Shown: positions 25,234 through 36,702, numbered from the stretch's first letter. The stretch is 59,404 nt of DNA from Burkholderiales bacterium RIFCSPLOWO2_12_FULL_65_40 (GCA_001770955.1 MESL01000040.1:1-59404), one strand, 5' to 3'. Program-made: numbers and translations. Notes: generated from the sequence alone by a model not told the origin.

Positions 25234-26406
25234 ATGAATGCCAACGCACCGGACGTGAAAGAGCTCCTCCCACGACAAACAGTCCTCATCGTGGACGACA
25301 CGCCCCAGAACATCACGGTGCTGGGCGAGTTGCTGCACCCCCACTACGCGGTTCGGGCGGCCAACTCGGGCGAGCGTGCCCTGCGCGCAGCCCATTCGGA
25401 CCCGCGCCCCGACATCATCCTGCTCGATGTGATGATGCCCGGCATGGATGGCTACGAAGTCCTGCAGCGGCTCCATGCCGAGAAAGAAACCCGCGACATC
25501 CCGGTGATCTTCGTGACGGCCATGGACAGCGCAGAAAGCGAAGAGCGGGGCCTGGAGCTGGGCGCGGTGGACTACATCACCAAGCCGATCAAACCGGCCA
25601 TCGTGCTGGCGCGGGTGCGCGCCCACCTCGAACTCAAGCACGCACGCGATCGCCTGGCGAACCAGAACGAATGGCTGGAGCGCGAGGTGGCCCGGCGCAT
25701 GAGCGAAAACCTGCTGGTGCAGGACCTCAGCATGCGGGCACTGGCGTGTCTGGCAGAAGCGCGCGACACCGACACCGGCCACCACATTCTGCGCACCCAG
25801 GCCTATGTCGACATCCTGGCGCACCAACTGGAGCACCATGAGCGCTTTGCGGACGCCCTCGCCGACGGGCGCCTGGACATGGTGGTCAAGGCGGCCCCGC
25901 TACATGACCTGGGAAAGGTCGGAATTCCCGATGCCATCCTGCTCAAACCTGGGCGGCTGACGCCGGAAGAATTCGAGGTCATGAAGACGCACGCCGCCAT
26001 TGGCGCCGACGCCATCAGCCAGGCCATGCGCGATGCACTGGCCGCCGCCGATGACAACATGGCCGCCCAGGCCCCTGGCGCCTTTGCGTTCCTGCAGGTG
26101 GCCCGTGAAATTGCGCTATCGCACCATGAAAAATGGGACGGCAGTGGCTACCCCGCAGGGCTGGCCGGCGACACCATTCCCGCAGCCGGGCGACTGATGG
26201 CATTGGCCGACGTATTCGACGCGCTGACCTGCACCCGCGTCTACAAAAAGCCCATGCCCATCGATCAGGCCAGCCAGATCATCACCGAAGGGCGCGGCAC
26301 GCATTTCGATCCGGACGTGGTCGATGCCTATCTGGCCTGCCGTGAACGCTTTGCCGAAATCGCCACGCGCTTCGCCGATTCCGAAGCCGAAAAGCAAGTG
26401 CCATGA
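25234..26406 (+). CDS. Response regulator with HD-GYP phosphodiesterase domain
   Basis: 390 residues. The receiver (about 15-135) has its phospho-aspartate in IILLDVMMPGMDG and switch lysine in DYITKPI. A coiled linker leads to the HD-GYP domain (about 165-375) with HDLGKVGIPD, the metal histidines in HHEKWDGSGYPAG and DVFDALTC. The intact HD and GYP motifs predict c-di-GMP hydrolysis controlled by phosphorylation. Its last four bases overlap the start of the giant kinase gene, which is the likely phosphate donor. The ATG at 25234 follows GAGAAGAAAC; upstream in-frame residues are shadow. Confidence 0.94.
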   Translation: MNANAPDVKELLPRQTVLIVDDTPQNITVLGELLHPHYAVRAANSGERALRAAHSDPRPDIILLDVMMPGMDGYEVLQRLHAEKETRDIPVIFVTAMDSAESEERGLELGAVDYITKPIKPAIVLARVRAHLELKHARDRLANQNEWLEREVARRMSENLLVQDLSMRALACLAEARDTDTGHHILRTQAYVDILAHQLEHHERFADALADGRLDMVVKAAPLHDLGKVGIPDAILLKPGRLTPEEFEVMKTHAAIGADAISQAMRDALAAADDNMAAQAPGAFAFLQVAREIALSHHEKWDGSGYPAGLAGDTIPAAGRLMALADVFDALTCTRVYKKPMPIDQASQIITEGRGTHFDPDVVDAYLACRERFAEIATRFADSEAEKQVP

Positions 26407-29400
26407 GGATCCGTACCTACCTCATCTTCATCGTTGCGGCCGTAGTATTGCCACTGACAGCCTTGCTGACGTACACCATCGAGCAAAACTTCACGCGCAC
26501 CAAAGAAGAGGCCCACAGCCTCCTCCAGTTCGAGTCCGAGATCCTGGTGACCAACATCGGCACCAAGCTCGGCAACATCCGTCACAGACTCGACTACCTG
26601 GCATCTCTGCCAACTCCGGCACTGCTGGATCCGGCGCGCTGCGATCCGGGCCTGAAGCACCTGCTGGCGATGCATCCGGAATACACCAACATCGTCACGA
26701 CCGATCTCTCGGGCACCCTGGTCTGCTCGGCATTGCCCATTGCGCCCGGCGAGCAGCCCAGTGCGGCCAAGAGGCCCTGGTTTCAGCGACTGCTGCAAGA
26801 ACAGCGCTTCAGGGTCGGGGAACCCTTTGTCGGTGAGATCGCCGGGAAGCAGGTGCTCATCGTCAGCCAGCCCTTGCGCGAGGGCAATCGCCCAGACGGC
26901 CGCATGATCGGCGCGATCGGCATCACCATCGCCATCACCGCCTTCGACCCGATGTTTCCCACGAAGCGTATCCCTCAGGGCTCCCTCTATGGCTTCATCA
27001 ACGATGAAGGTACGCTGATCTGGCGCAACCAGAATGCCAACGAGATAGGCACCCGGATGCAGAACGACGCAGCCAAGCGTGGTCTGGAGGTCCGTGACGG
27101 AATATACGAAGGGAAGGCGTCCGACGGCATCCTGCGTGATTACGCGGTCAAATCATTGCCGGAATTCGGACTGCTTGCCTTCGTCGGCATCCCGTCCGAG
27201 GGTATCCACAGTACGGCACAACGCGATGTCATACGACTGGTTTCATTTTCTGCCGCCTTGCTGATCGTGCTGCTGGGTATCGCCGCGTACATCGCACGAC
27301 GCATCGCGCTCCCACTACACGCGCTCGGCACCACGGCCCGCGCGATCCAGGCAGGCGACGACTCTGTCCGGGCGAGCGTGACCGGGCCCGGCGAAATTTC
27401 CGCCCTGGCTACCGCCTTCAACGCCATGGTGGATGCGCGCCAGCAGGCGGACGAGGCGCTCAGGCACCAGACCGCTGATCTGCAAACCGCCAAATACGCG
27501 CTCGACGAACGAATCAAGGAACTCGCCTGCCTCTATGACATTTTTCGGCTCACCGAGGATGAAGCCATCAGCATGCAGGACTTGCTGCGCCAGACCGTGG
27601 AGCGCCTGCCGGCGGCCCTGCGCTTTCCCGAAACCGCCGCCGCCCATGTGGATTTCGAAGGCCAGTCCATCGGATCGAAGGAAGCCAAAGACCGCTCGCC
27701 TTCGCTTTCAGTGGAGTTCGGCGGCGGCGACGGCCAGCTCCACCGTCTGACGGTCGCGTACCTCACCCCCTTGGTGGACGGCACCACGCCTGCCTTTCTG
27801 CCCGAGGAGGAGGCGCTGGTGAAGGCCATCGGGCTGCGCCTGTCCAGCACCCTCGGCCGCCGCCAGGCCGCGCTGATCGAAAAGGACAACCAGGCCCTGA
27901 TGCACGCCATGGTCGAGGAGTCTCCCTACGCCATCGAATTGATCGACATCGAAAGCTTGCGCTTTGTGGCGGCCAACGCTGCGGCGTGCCGGCAACTGGG
28001 TTACAGCCGGGAGGAACTGCTGGGCATGACATTGGCAGACGTCCAGGGCATGTTCTCACCGCAGGAATTCCAGGACAAGGTTCGGGCCGTCGTGGCGGCA
28101 GGCAAGGCCAGCTTTGAGAACCGCCGAAAACGCCGCGACGGAACGCTTATTGACGTGCAGATCGACGTGCATGTGATTCAGCGCGGCCATCGCACGCTCA
28201 TGGTGGACATGTGGAGTGAGATCACCGCCCGTAAACGGGCGGAGGCGCAGATCCGCATGCTCTCCATGGCCGTGGATCAAAGCCCCAACACCGTGCTCAT
28301 CACCGACCTGGCAGCCGATACCGTCTATGTGAACGATGCCTTCACACGCATCACCGGATATGGCCGCGAAGAAATTCTGGGCCGCAACCCCCGGATGCTC
28401 AAGTCCGGCAAGACACCCGCCGCCACCTACGATGCCATGTGGTGCGCCTTGACCGCTGGCGACACCTGGACAGGCGAACTGATCAACCGTGCCAGGGACG
28501 GCAGCGAACAGATCCATGCCACCACCATCGTCCCGATACGCGGCGAGGACGGCAAGGTTTGCCAGTACGTTGCCGTCAAAGAAGATGTCACCGAACAGCG
28601 CCGCAACGAAGACCGGCTGCGCAAGCTCTCGCTGGCCGTAGACCAGAGTCCGGAGAGTATCGTCATCACCAACCTGGATGCGCGCATCGAGTATGTGAAC
28701 CAGGCATTCATCCGGAACACTGGGTACTCCTGGGAAGAAGCCATCGGCGCCAACCCGCGCGTGCTGCAGTCGGGCAAAACACCCCTGGCCACCTACCAGG
28801 ATATGTGGGCCACGCTGACCAGAGGACAACCCTGGCGTGGCGAACTCTACAACGCGCGCAAGGATGGCAGCGAATATGTGGAGCACGCCATCATCGCCCC
28901 GGTTCGGCAGCCCGATGGGAAGGTGACGCATTACCTGGCGATCAAGGAGGACGTGACCGAGAAGAAGCGCATGAGCGACGAGCTTGATGCCTACCGCAGC
29001 AGCCTGGAGCAGCAGGTGGTTCTGCGCACGGCCGAACTCGCCGCCGTCGTCCAGGAGCAGAACGCGTTGTTTGACTCTGCGGGTGTCGGCATCATCCTAA
29101 TCAGGAACATGACCATCGTGCGGTGCAACCACCGCATGGACGAGATGTTTGGCTATGCCTCCGGCGAACTGGTCGATCAGCCCGTCCAGTGCCTGTATCC
29201 CACCGACATTTCGTTTCAGGAACGGCTCGACCAGGGGATTCCCCGACTGGTGCGCGGGGAAACCTATGTGAGCGAAGACCGCGGCCTTCGCAAGGATGGC
29301 AGCCAGATCTGGGCCCGCAGTTCCGCCCACCTGCTCGACGTCACCGATCCTTCCCGGGGCTTGATCGCCATTGTTGAAGATACCTCTGCCGAGCGCGCCA

Positions 29401-32051
29401 TGCTGGACGCCCTGCGCTTGGCGAACGAAGAACAACAGGCCATCTTTGACTCCGCAGGCGCAGGCATGGTGTTGATGAAAGACCGCACCATCGTTCGCTG
29501 CAATCGCCGCATGGATGAAATGCTGGGTTATGCCTACGGCGAGCAAATCGGCAAACCCACGCGCATGTGGTACCCGGACGAGGCCTCCTATGAGCTGGTC
29601 GGAAGGGAAGGCTACAAGGCGGTATGGCGGGGCGACACCGACGTGCGCGAGCAACTCCTGGTGCGCAAGGATGGCTCGACCTTCTGGGCCCGCATGTCGG
29701 CCCGTGCCGTTGACACGGCCGACCACAGCAAAGGGACCGTATCCATCATTGAGGACACCACCACGGAGCGCGCCGCCGTGCAGGCCATCCGCAAGGCCCA
29801 GGAGATGGCCGAGGAAGCCGCGCGCATCAAGGCCGATTTTCTGGCCAACATGAGCCACGAGATACGCACCCCCATGAACGCCGTCATGGGCATGACGCAC
29901 CTGGTGCTGAAAACCGAGCTGACGACGCGCCAGCGCCAGTACCTGACCAAGATCCAGGACGCCAGCAAGCACCTGCTGGGCATCATCAACGACATCCTCG
30001 ATTTTTCCAAGATCGAGGCCGGCAAGATGTCGGTGGAGCACATCGACTTCGAACTCGACAAGGTCCTCGACAACGTCGTCAATCTGATCGCCGACCGCGC
30101 CACCGCCAAGGGCCTGGAGCTGATTCTGGACGTGGCCTCCGATGTTCCAAACCACCTGGTAGGCGACCCCTTGCGCATCGGGCAGGTGCTCATCAATTAC
30201 GCGAACAATGCCGTGAAGTTCACCGATCAGGGCGAGATCGCACTCCATGTCCGCGTGGCCACGGACACCGACCATGGGCTGCTGCTGCATTTCTCGGTGC
30301 GCGACACGGGGCCCGGCATCGATGCGGAACACCTGCAGCACCTGTTCCAGAGCTTCCAGCAGGCCGACAGTTCGACCACGCGCAAGTTCGGCGGCACCGG
30401 CCTGGGGCTGGCGATTGCCAAGCGCCTGACGGAGCTGATGGGTGGCACCGTCGGCGTGGAAAGCCAGCCCGGCAAGGGCTCGGCCTTCTGGTTCACCGCT
30501 CGCCTGGGCAAAGGCAAGGAAGAAGCCCGCAGCCTGCTGCCCGATCCCGACCTGCGCGGTCGGCGCGTCCTGGTCGTGGATGACAACGATTACGCCCGTG
30601 AAGTCGTCGCCGACATGCTGCGCAGCATGACCTTTGTGGTGGGCATGGCGGCTTCCGGAAAGGCTGCGGTGGCCGAGATCCAGCGGGCCTCGGCGATACA
30701 AGAGCCTTACGAAATTGTTTTCCTCGACTGGCAGATGCCGGGCATGGATGGCATCGCCACCGCCCACGAAATCCGGCGGCTGCCCTTGGCCAAACTTCCG
30801 CACCTGATCATGATCACGGCCCATGGCCGGGAGGAACTCCACAAGCCCGCGGAGCAGGCGGGCATCGAGGACATCCTGACCAAGCCCCTCAACCCCTCGC
30901 TGCTCTTTGACACCGTCATGCATGCACTGGCCACAGCGCAACTGGAGCGTGCGGTATCCGCCAGACCCGAAGCACCGCGACCTTCTCAAGAGCTGACAGC
31001 GATCCGGGGCGCCCGCATTCTGCTGGTCGAAGACAACGCACTGAACCAGGAAGTGGCCACTGCATTTCTGCATGAACTGGGCCTGGAGGTGGACATCGCC
31101 GATAACGGGCGCATCGCGGTAGACAAGGTGAAAGCGGGCCGCTACGACGCTGTCCTGATGGACATGCAGATGCCCGTGCTCGACGGCCTGGCTGCCACAC
31201 GCGAAATTCGCCAGTTACCCGGTCAGGACCATCTGCCCATCCTATCGATGACGGCCAACGCACTTGCGGAAGACCGCCAGCGCTGCATCGAGGCCGGCAT
31301 GAACGATCATATGACCAAGCCCATTGATCCGGAGTTGCTGTCCAGCAAGCTGCTGCAATGGATCCGACCGCGCGGGCAAGCCCTGCCAGCGGCGACCGAT
31401 CAGGGCAACGTACAAGGAGCCGAGCCTTCCGGATTGCCGTTTCTTGACGGCATCGAGGGGCTCGATGTGCATCTTGGCCTGCGTCAGGCGATGGGTCGGG
31501 AAAAGCTCTATGTCTCGCTGCTAGAAAAATTTGTGCAGGGAGGGCGCGACTGGTCCGCGCGCATGGCGGCAGCTCTGGAACAGCCTGACATGGCCAGCGC
31601 CAGGCTTCTGGCGCATTCGCTCAAGGGTGTTTCGGCGCAGGTGGGAGCCCTGCGGATGCGGGACCTGGCACAGTCGCTGGAACATGCGATCGAACAGCAT
31701 GAAGCCGCCCAGGCCATCGGTCCTCGGTTGCGCGAGGCGGGCATTCATCTCGCAATGCTGTTGAACGCCCTGGAGGAACGTCTGCCCGCCAACCATGCGG
31801 AGCCCACGGCTTTGGCCATCGATTCGACCTCCCTGGTCGAACTCTGCAGCCAGCTCGTCCAGTCCTTCGAGCATGACGATTTCGCCAGTGGTCAACTGGT
31901 GGACGAGCATGAAGGGCCGCTACGCTCTCTGCTCGGGACCGATTTCAACGGCTTTGCCGAGGCCGTGCACGATTTCGATTTCGGCACCGCGCTGCTGCTG
32001 CTGAAGAAGGCGATGGCCAGCCAGGGGATGACACCGCAAGAACCTGTGTAA
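26403..32051 (+). CDS. Giant membrane-bound hybrid histidine kinase (Cache-HAMP-GAF-PASx5-HK-RECx2-Hpt)
   Basis: 1,882 residues. Order: membrane helix (about 7-25), periplasmic Cache-like sensor (30-270), second helix (about 277-298), HAMP (299-350), GAF-like region (375-490), PAS domains at about 498, 620, 744, 885 and 1008, HisKA with His1152 in [11 protein letters not shown], ATPase (about 1255-1375, [12 protein letters not shown]), receivers with Asp1442 and Asp1587, and a C-terminal Hpt domain with His1738 in [12 protein letters not shown]. The second and third PAS domains are near duplicates of each other, as are the fourth and fifth. Full phosphorelay parts are present in one chain. 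It is coupled to the HD-GYP regulator by an ATGA overlap. Confidence 0.94.
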   Translation: MRIRTYLIFIVAAVVLPLTALLTYTIEQNFTRTKEEAHSLLQFESEILVTNIGTKLGNIRHRLDYLASLPTPALLDPARCDPGLKHLLAMHPEYTNIVTTDLSGTLVCSALPIAPGEQPSAAKRPWFQRLLQEQRFRVGEPFVGEIAGKQVLIVSQPLREGNRPDGRMIGAIGITIAITAFDPMFPTKRIPQGSLYGFINDEGTLIWRNQNANEIGTRMQNDAAKRGLEVRDGIYEGKASDGILRDYAVKSLPEFGLLAFVGIPSEGIHSTAQRDVIRLVSFSAALLIVLLGIAAYIARRIALPLHALGTTARAIQAGDDSVRASVTGPGEISALATAFNAMVDARQQADEALRHQTADLQTAKYALDERIKELACLYDIFRLTEDEAISMQDLLRQTVERLPAALRFPETAAAHVDFEGQSIGSKEAKDRSPSLSVEFGGGDGQLHRLTVAYLTPLVDGTTPAFLPEEEALVKAIGLRLSSTLGRRQAALIEKDNQALMHAMVEESPYAIELIDIESLRFVAANAAACRQLGYSREELLGMTLADVQGMFSPQEFQDKVRAVVAAGKASFENRRKRRDGTLIDVQIDVHVIQRGHRTLMVDMWSEITARKRAEAQIRMLSMAVDQSPNTVLITDLAADTVYVNDAFTRITGYGREEILGRNPRMLKSGKTPAATYDAMWCALTAGDTWTGELINRARDGSEQIHATTIVPIRGEDGKVCQYVAVKEDVTEQRRNEDRLRKLSLAVDQSPESIVITNLDARIEYVNQAFIRNTGYSWEEAIGANPRVLQSGKTPLATYQDMWATLTRGQPWRGELYNARKDGSEYVEHAIIAPVRQPDGKVTHYLAIKEDVTEKKRMSDELDAYRSSLEQQVVLRTAELAAVVQEQNALFDSAGVGIILIRNMTIVRCNHRMDEMFGYASGELVDQPVQCLYPTDISFQERLDQGIPRLVRGETYVSEDRGLRKDGSQIWARSSAHLLDVTDPSRGLIAIVEDTSAERAMLDALRLANEEQQAIFDSAGAGMVLMKDRTIVRCNRRMDEMLGYAYGEQIGKPTRMWYPDEASYELVGREGYKAVWRGDTDVREQLLVRKDGSTFWARMSARAVDTADHSKGTVSIIEDTTTERAAVQAIRKAQEMAEEAARIKADFLANMSHEIRTPMNAVMGMTHLVLKTELTTRQRQYLTKIQDASKHLLGIINDILDFSKIEAGKMSVEHIDFELDKVLDNVVNLIADRATAKGLELILDVASDVPNHLVGDPLRIGQVLINYANNAVKFTDQGEIALHVRVATDTDHGLLLHFSVRDTGPGIDAEHLQHLFQSFQQADSSTTRKFGGTGLGLAIAKRLTELMGGTVGVESQPGKGSAFWFTARLGKGKEEARSLLPDPDLRGRRVLVVDDNDYAREVVADMLRSMTFVVGMAASGKAAVAEIQRASAIQEPYEIVFLDWQMPGMDGIATAHEIRRLPLAKLPHLIMITAHGREELHKPAEQAGIEDILTKPLNPSLLFDTVMHALATAQLERAVSARPEAPRPSQELTAIRGARILLVEDNALNQEVATAFLHELGLEVDIADNGRIAVDKVKAGRYDAVLMDMQMPVLDGLAATREIRQLPGQDHLPILSMTANALAEDRQRCIEAGMNDHMTKPIDPELLSSKLLQWIRPRGQALPAATDQGNVQGAEPSGLPFLDGIEGLDVHLGLRQAMGREKLYVSLLEKFVQGGRDWSARMAAALEQPDMASARLLAHSLKGVSAQVGALRMRDLAQSLEHAIEQHEAAQAIGPRLREAGIHLAMLLNALEERLPANHAEPTALAIDSTSLVELCSQLVQSFEHDDFASGQLVDEHEGPLRSLLGTDFNGFAEAVHDFDFGTALLLLKKAMASQGMTPQEPV

Positions 32052-32105
32052 CGGCCAGGCTGCGTTCCGCTGCGGCGCCACCGCACCACACCGGGGAGCA
32101 TTCGT

Positions 32106-33794
32106 TCAGCCGGGATTTTCAGCATCCTGCAGCAGCCGCCACATGACCTTGCCGCTGCCGCTCTTGGGCAAAGTGTCGACAAACTGCACCTTTCGCGGCA
32201 CCTTGTACACCGCCATGTTCTCGCGGCACCAGTCGATGATCTCCTGCTCGGTGGTGTGCTTGTGGCTGGCACGCAGCACCACCACGGCCTTGACACTCTC
32301 ACCCCGATAGTCATCGCGCATGGAAATGATGCAGGCCTCCTGAATGGCCGGATGGCGGAACATCAAGGCCTCCACCTCGGCGGGCCACACCTTGAAGCCC
32401 GAGGCATTGATCATGCGTTTGAGGCGGTCGGTGAGGAAAAAATAGCCATCACTGTCCACATGACCCAGGTCGCCCGAACGGAAAAACCGCTTGCCTTCGA
32501 AATCGACAAAAGCAGCCTCCGTGGCTGCAGTTCTCTTCCAGTAGCCGTCGAACACTTCGGGGCCGTGGATGATGATCTCACCCTGCTCGCCCACGGGCAT
32601 TTGCTGCAGGGTATCGGGGTCTACTACGCGCGCATCGGTGCTCATGAAGGGAATGCCCAGGCATTGCTGCTTGGGGCGGTCTGGCGGATTGGTGTGCGAG
32701 GGCGCTGCGGTTTCCGTCAGGCCATAGCCTTCGGCATAGCGCAAGCCGTACTGTTCCAGCAGGCGCTGTGCCACGGCCTGCGGCATGGCGGCACCGCCGC
32801 CGCCGATGTAGTTCAGGCTGGAGAGGTCGTACTGGGCAAAGTTCGGGCTGGCCAGCAGGTCGATGACCATGGTGGGGATGTTGGTCCAGGCCGTGACTTT
32901 CCAGCGAGAAATCAGTCGCCCGGCCAGGTCACGGTCCCAGCGCGGCATGATCACCAGCGTGGCGCCGGTGTAGATGGTGGCATGCATCACGCTCACCATG
33001 CCCGTGATGTGGAACATGGGCACGACCGCCAGGGTGATGTTCTCGGCGGAGGCGTTGCCCCACAGGCTGCTGGCCACGGCGTTGTGCATGATGCTGCGAT
33101 GCAGGTGCATGCACCCCTTGGGCAAACCGGTGGTGCCGCTGGTATAGGGCAGCACGGCCAGGTCGGTTGGCCCCGCCACATGCTCGGGCAGTGCATCTGC
33201 GCAGTCCAGCATGTCGCTCCAGGAGTGCACCTGGCCGCCTTCAAGTGAAGGCAGCGGATGGGCGGTGCAGAGCCAGTCGTGCCAGGCTGCGGGGGGTGCA
33301 TCCTCGCCCGCTATCGGGGCGTCAAAGGCATCCGTGAACTGTGTGGCCACCAGGTGCCTCAGCCCCTGCCCTGCAGGCAAGGCATTGCTCGCCTTGGCCA
33401 ACTCTGGGGCCAGATCGGCCGTGGTGATGGCCACGCGGGCGTCCGGGTCGGTGATGTAGTGCTTGAGTTCTTCGGCCCGGTTCATCGGGTTCACGGGCAC
33501 CACCACGGCGTTGGCACGCAGGATGGCGAAATGCGCGAGCACCAGTTGCGGGCAGTTCTGCATGCACAGCACCACCCGGTCGCCGCGCTGCACCCCGAGC
33601 GCATGCAGTTGCGCGGCCAGCCGCTCCGCCCCTTGCGCCAGTTCACGGTAGCTGAGCGTGCGGCCAAAGAAGACCAGCGCCGGCTTGTCAGGGTAGCGCA
33701 GCGCGCTGATGGCCAGGTTGTGCCACAGCGAGGTGGCGGGCGGCGTGATGGAATGGGGCAGACGAGAGGGCCAGAAAGCGTGGTGGGCGTGCAT
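32106..33794 (-). CDS. Long-chain fatty acid/acyl-CoA synthetase (AMP-forming)
   Basis: 562 residues of the ANL adenylating superfamily. The P-loop is YTSGTTGLPKGCMH, the adenylate site GYGLTETAAPS, the hinge region FFLTDRLKRMINASGFKVWPAEVEA and the catalytic lysine in PKSGSGKVMWRLL. It activates a carboxylic acid with ATP and joins it to CoA. Medium- or long-chain fatty acids are likely but the substrate is not certain. The start at 33794 (MHAHHAFWPSR) is preceded by AAGGA; the longer frame is less likely. It stands alone, convergent with the giant kinase gene. Confidence 0.9.
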   Translation of the reverse strand: MHAHHAFWPSRLPHSITPPATSLWHNLAISALRYPDKPALVFFGRTLSYRELAQGAERLAAQLHALGVQRGDRVVLCMQNCPQLVLAHFAILRANAVVVPVNPMNRAEELKHYITDPDARVAITTADLAPELAKASNALPAGQGLRHLVATQFTDAFDAPIAGEDAPPAAWHDWLCTAHPLPSLEGGQVHSWSDMLDCADALPEHVAGPTDLAVLPYTSGTTGLPKGCMHLHRSIMHNAVASSLWGNASAENITLAVVPMFHITGMVSVMHATIYTGATLVIMPRWDRDLAGRLISRWKVTAWTNIPTMVIDLLASPNFAQYDLSSLNYIGGGGAAMPQAVAQRLLEQYGLRYAEGYGLTETAAPSHTNPPDRPKQQCLGIPFMSTDARVVDPDTLQQMPVGEQGEIIIHGPEVFDGYWKRTAATEAAFVDFEGKRFFRSGDLGHVDSDGYFFLTDRLKRMINASGFKVWPAEVEALMFRHPAIQEACIISMRDDYRGESVKAVVVLRASHKHTTEQEIIDWCRENMAVYKVPRKVQFVDTLPKSGSGKVMWRLLQDAENPG

Positions 33795-33947
33795 GGTGAA
33801 TCCTTTGCGCTTCAGTCTAGGACCCGGACTGCGGCGAGACGTTTCGGGTTTCTCCCACCCCCGTGTCACCTGCGGGTCACCCGCTGGAAACGCCGATCTT
33901 CCGTGCACGCACCCGGGGCTCAGCGCCCCGGGAGGCGGTGCTGTGGG

Positions 33948-35255
33948 TCAACGCATCTCGAAGGCTTCCTGGTGAAACCGGGGCCGGCCCCCCATGGCGC
34001 GGAGGCCATCACGCAAGGCATCGGCCAATCCGCTGGGGCCGCAGAACCAGATTTCCGCATGCTTCGCCTCGCCCAGCGATTGCGCGGTCAAGGTGCCTCC
34101 CTGGCGTGCACCGTGGATGTGGAGTTGAACACCCGGAAGTACTGCGCAAAGCGCTTGCAGCCGAGGGACAAACACATCGGAGGCTTGGTCGCGGGTGCAG
34201 TAGTGCAAATCGGCGGTGGGCGCCGTTTCCGGATGGGCCTGCAATGACTCCAGCCAGGCCAGAAAGGGCGTGACACCGATGCCCCCCGCAATCCAGATCT
34301 GTCGGGCACGGCGATTGATGCGCGCCATGTCGAACCGGCCGTACGGCCCCTCCACCCGCACCGTTTGCCCCACCTGCAGACGACGGCCTAGCTGCCCGGT
34401 GTAGTCACCCAGCGCCTTGATCTGGAAGCTGAGGGTCTGGTCGCCCTGATCCGCACTGGCGATGGTGAACGGGTGCGCGCCCTCTTTGTCGTCAAACGTG
34501 ACGAAGGCAAATTGCCCTGGTCGGTGCCCGTGCCAGCCCTGGCTGAGGCGGCACCGCACCGTGGTGACATCCTGTGCGGGCTGCTTGATCGCGACAATTT
34601 CACCGTGCACCTTGCGAGATCTTCCGATGCGGTTGAGCAGCGAATGCAGCGCACCATAGACACCCACAGCCAGGAGCACGGCCATGAGTGCTCCCACAGG
34701 CTGGCTCCAGTAATCCGCCGGCGCCAGCAACGCGGCATGGAAGGCCAGCATCAGATACAGCACAGGCATGGCCCGGTGCAGGATGCTCCAGGTGCGGTAG
34801 GGGAATTTTTTCCAGAGCGTGATCACAAGCATCAACAGCAAGGCATAGAGGGCCCATTCCCCCATGTCTTCTGCCAGGTCGCGCAGAACCTCCAGAAATC
34901 CCACGAATTTTTCCTTTGGCAGGCGGCCTTCACGGCCAATCGTGGCCTTGAGGATATCGCTCGACATTTCGATCAGCCAATGCAGCGCAGCAAAGGAGAC
35001 GGCCAGAATGCCGGCCCACTTGTGCGTGCGATAGATGCGGTCCATGCCCCCGAGAGGGACTTCGAGCCAGGCGGGCCGGGTGGCCAGGACCATGGCCAGC
35101 GACATCATGGCAATCGACAGCAGACCGCTGAGGTACATCGTTTCCTGGCGTGCAATCCACAAGGCGTGGGCGCCTGCTGCCGGGGGAGCGCTGGAGAAAT
35201 CCAGGCCCCAGGCAAGGGCCACCAGCGCCATCAGGCTACCGAGCAGTGTTTTCAT
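33948..35255 (-). CDS. Ferric reductase-like flavocytochrome with FAD/NAD(P)H domains
   Basis: 435 residues. Six membrane helices lie in about residues 5-205, with haem-ligand histidines in HKWAGILAVSFAALHW and ILHRAMPVLYLMLAFHAALL. A ferredoxin-reductase module follows: GHRPGQFAFVTF and HPFTIAS for FAD, IAGGIGVTPFLAWL for nucleotide. It should move electrons from NAD(P)H across the inner membrane via haem b. It is the last gene of a set with SHP-type and diheme cytochromes c, so those are likely electron acceptors. Confidence 0.88.
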   Translation of the reverse strand: MKTLLGSLMALVALAWGLDFSSAPPAAGAHALWIARQETMYLSGLLSIAMMSLAMVLATRPAWLEVPLGGMDRIYRTHKWAGILAVSFAALHWLIEMSSDILKATIGREGRLPKEKFVGFLEVLRDLAEDMGEWALYALLLMLVITLWKKFPYRTWSILHRAMPVLYLMLAFHAALLAPADYWSQPVGALMAVLLAVGVYGALHSLLNRIGRSRKVHGEIVAIKQPAQDVTTVRCRLSQGWHGHRPGQFAFVTFDDKEGAHPFTIASADQGDQTLSFQIKALGDYTGQLGRRLQVGQTVRVEGPYGRFDMARINRRARQIWIAGGIGVTPFLAWLESLQAHPETAPTADLHYCTRDQASDVFVPRLQALCAVLPGVQLHIHGARQGGTLTAQSLGEAKHAEIWFCGPSGLADALRDGLRAMGGRPRFHQEAFEMR

Positions 35256-35313
35256 GGTGAGGAACTCCGGTGAGTGATATGCCTGCGGTCAGGACGACTG
35301 CAGGCAAAGTGCC

Positions 35314-35724
35314 CTAACGTGCTGCGGACGCCGGGCTGACGGGCTGCGCCGTCAAGTCGTCCCGGCAACGGCGCTTGGTGCAGTCGGCCGACGATCGCTT
35401 GCTGTCGGCATCCGCGCCATGGCGCCTGCCTTCACCACGCTGGTTCACGATTTCGCCAGTCTGCGGATTGACGTAGAGCTTGACCCGGTCGCCTTGGCGG
35501 TCGGTCGCGCGTACCTCATAGCCACCCCGTTCACGCTCGATTTTTTCAACATTGCGATAGCCCGCGGCCTCCAGTTTTTCATGCACCTGGGGGATGGAGA
35601 GCCACTGGCGCTCGGCCGCCGACATGGGCCGGTTTTCTCCCGCAATGGACGGTGCCAGCAGTACGCCCCCGACAGCGAGGGCGCTGCCCAGCGCCAGGGA
35701 AGTGAGAAGGGTTGCGATTTTCAT
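35314..35724 (-). CDS. PepSY domain protein, exported
   Basis: 136 residues. Signal or anchor ATLLTSLALGSALAVGGVLLAPSIA, then a PepSY-type domain with LSIPQVHEKLEAAGYRNVEKIERERGGYEVRATDRQGDRV, cut here by family features, and LYVNPQTGEIV. The tail is basic with two cysteines. PepSY domains often accompany reductases and two-component kinases. The start at 35724 is chosen for the signal sequence. It lies 58 bp after the flavocytochrome's start and 37 bp from the diheme cytochrome gene, in one operon. Confidence 0.85.
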   Translation of the reverse strand: MKIATLLTSLALGSALAVGGVLLAPSIAGENRPMSAAERQWLSIPQVHEKLEAAGYRNVEKIERERGGYEVRATDRQGDRVKLYVNPQTGEIVNQRGEGRRHGADADSKRSSADCTKRRCRDDLTAQPVSPASAAR

Positions 35725-35761
35725 GGTGCAAATCTCCGTTGAATCAATGGGTTGTCTGGCT

Positions 35762-36253
35762 TCAGTCGTTGAAATAACCTTGCTCGGCGTCGGCGTGGCA
35801 CGCCACACAGTTGGCTTTAGTTCGGACATCCTTGTGCTTCCACTCCCATGCCGGCACTTTGCGGTGCTCGCTCGTCCACTTGGGCAATTCGGTGATGCGC
35901 AAGGGCGCCTGGCTGGCCGTGACACCGCGCATCAGCTTCTCGCTGTAGCGGCGACCGCCCGCATCGGCGGCGTTGGCGACGAGGTACTGCGTGACCTGCC
36001 GGGCCAGTTCCGGGTCGATGCTGGCGTCATCGCCGAAGTGGTTTTTCAGGTCGGCCATCATGCGTGTCCAGGAACTGGCAGGCAGCATCGACGCAGGGAA
36101 GGCGAGGTGGCAACTTCCGCACTCCTCCTTGACCACCACATTGGTGACCGGCGGATAAAAATGACTGCCTCCAGCCTGCGCACGATTGAGCACAACAGCA
36201 GAGAAACCAAGAACCAGAAGGCCCAGGGCCAGCGGACGGTAGGGAATGTGCAT
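35762..36253 (-). CDS. Diheme cytochrome c (DHC family)
   Basis: 163 residues with a signal peptide (PLALGLLVLGFSAVVLNRAQA). Two haem attachment sites are present: CGSCH (about residue 45) and CVACH (about 150), with the spacing of the diheme cytochrome partner of SHP. The segment FPASMLPASSWTRMMADL is typical. It probably passes electrons between the membrane flavocytochrome and the SHP-like haem protein in the periplasm. The start at 36253 follows AGGAGTTGACC-like sequence, 26 bp after the SHP gene stop. Confidence 0.88.
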   Translation of the reverse strand: MHIPYRPLALGLLVLGFSAVVLNRAQAGGSHFYPPVTNVVVKEECGSCHLAFPASMLPASSWTRMMADLKNHFGDDASIDPELARQVTQYLVANAADAGGRRYSEKLMRGVTASQAPLRITELPKWTSEHRKVPAWEWKHKDVRTKANCVACHADAEQGYFND

Positions 36254-36279
36254 GGTCAACTCCTGAGGAGGGATGGTTT

Positions 36280-36702
36280 TTATTGGCTCAGCATGAACGC
36301 CAGCCAGTCGCCCTTTTCCCGTGCATTGCACGGGCGGCCCAGCACTTCGGTGCAATTGCGCTTGAACCACTTTTCCACCTTGGCGGGATCGGTGTAGCGC
36401 ATGGGGGTTGCCGACACGGCCACCGGATCAATCGGTTTGCCGGCCAGGGTGCGACCGGCTGCGCGTGTGTCTTTGCCGTGGCAGGTGGTGCAGCTGGGCG
36501 TGTCGGGCTTGCCACCTGTGAAGGTCTGTGTATGCAGTGCCCTGCCCCGCTCTGCCGAGAACCCCGAGAATGCCGGATCAGCCGTTTTGGCGGCCACGGC
36601 CCACTGATCGAGCTGGCTTTCTCGCGGACCGGCGATGCCTGGGCCTGACAAGCCCAGTACCAGGGCTGCGGCAAGCAGGGGGATGGTTCGGTTGGGATGC
36701 AT
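36280..36702 (-). CDS. SHP-like monoheme cytochrome c (DUF1924)
   Basis: 140 residues with a signal peptide (LLAAALVLGLSGPGIAG). The haem site is CTTCHGKDTR. The segments AFSGFSAERGRALHTQTFTGGK before it and VEKWFKRNCTEVLGRPCNAREKGDWLAFML after it match the sphaeroides haem protein (SHP) family. These have an unusual haem that can bind oxygen or small ligands. Two further cysteines (NCTEVLGRPC) form the family disulfide. It is the first gene of the leftward operon and is divergent from a two-component system. The physiological substrate is unknown. Confidence 0.88.
   Translation of the reverse strand: MHPNRTIPLLAAALVLGLSGPGIAGPRESQLDQWAVAAKTADPAFSGFSAERGRALHTQTFTGGKPDTPSCTTCHGKDTRAAGRTLAGKPIDPVAVSATPMRYTDPAKVEKWFKRNCTEVLGRPCNAREKGDWLAFMLSQ

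Noticed and set aside
29097..31073. 658-codon minus-strand open frame over the giant kinase
   Set aside because: It is an antisense shadow; no recognisable domain in its translation.
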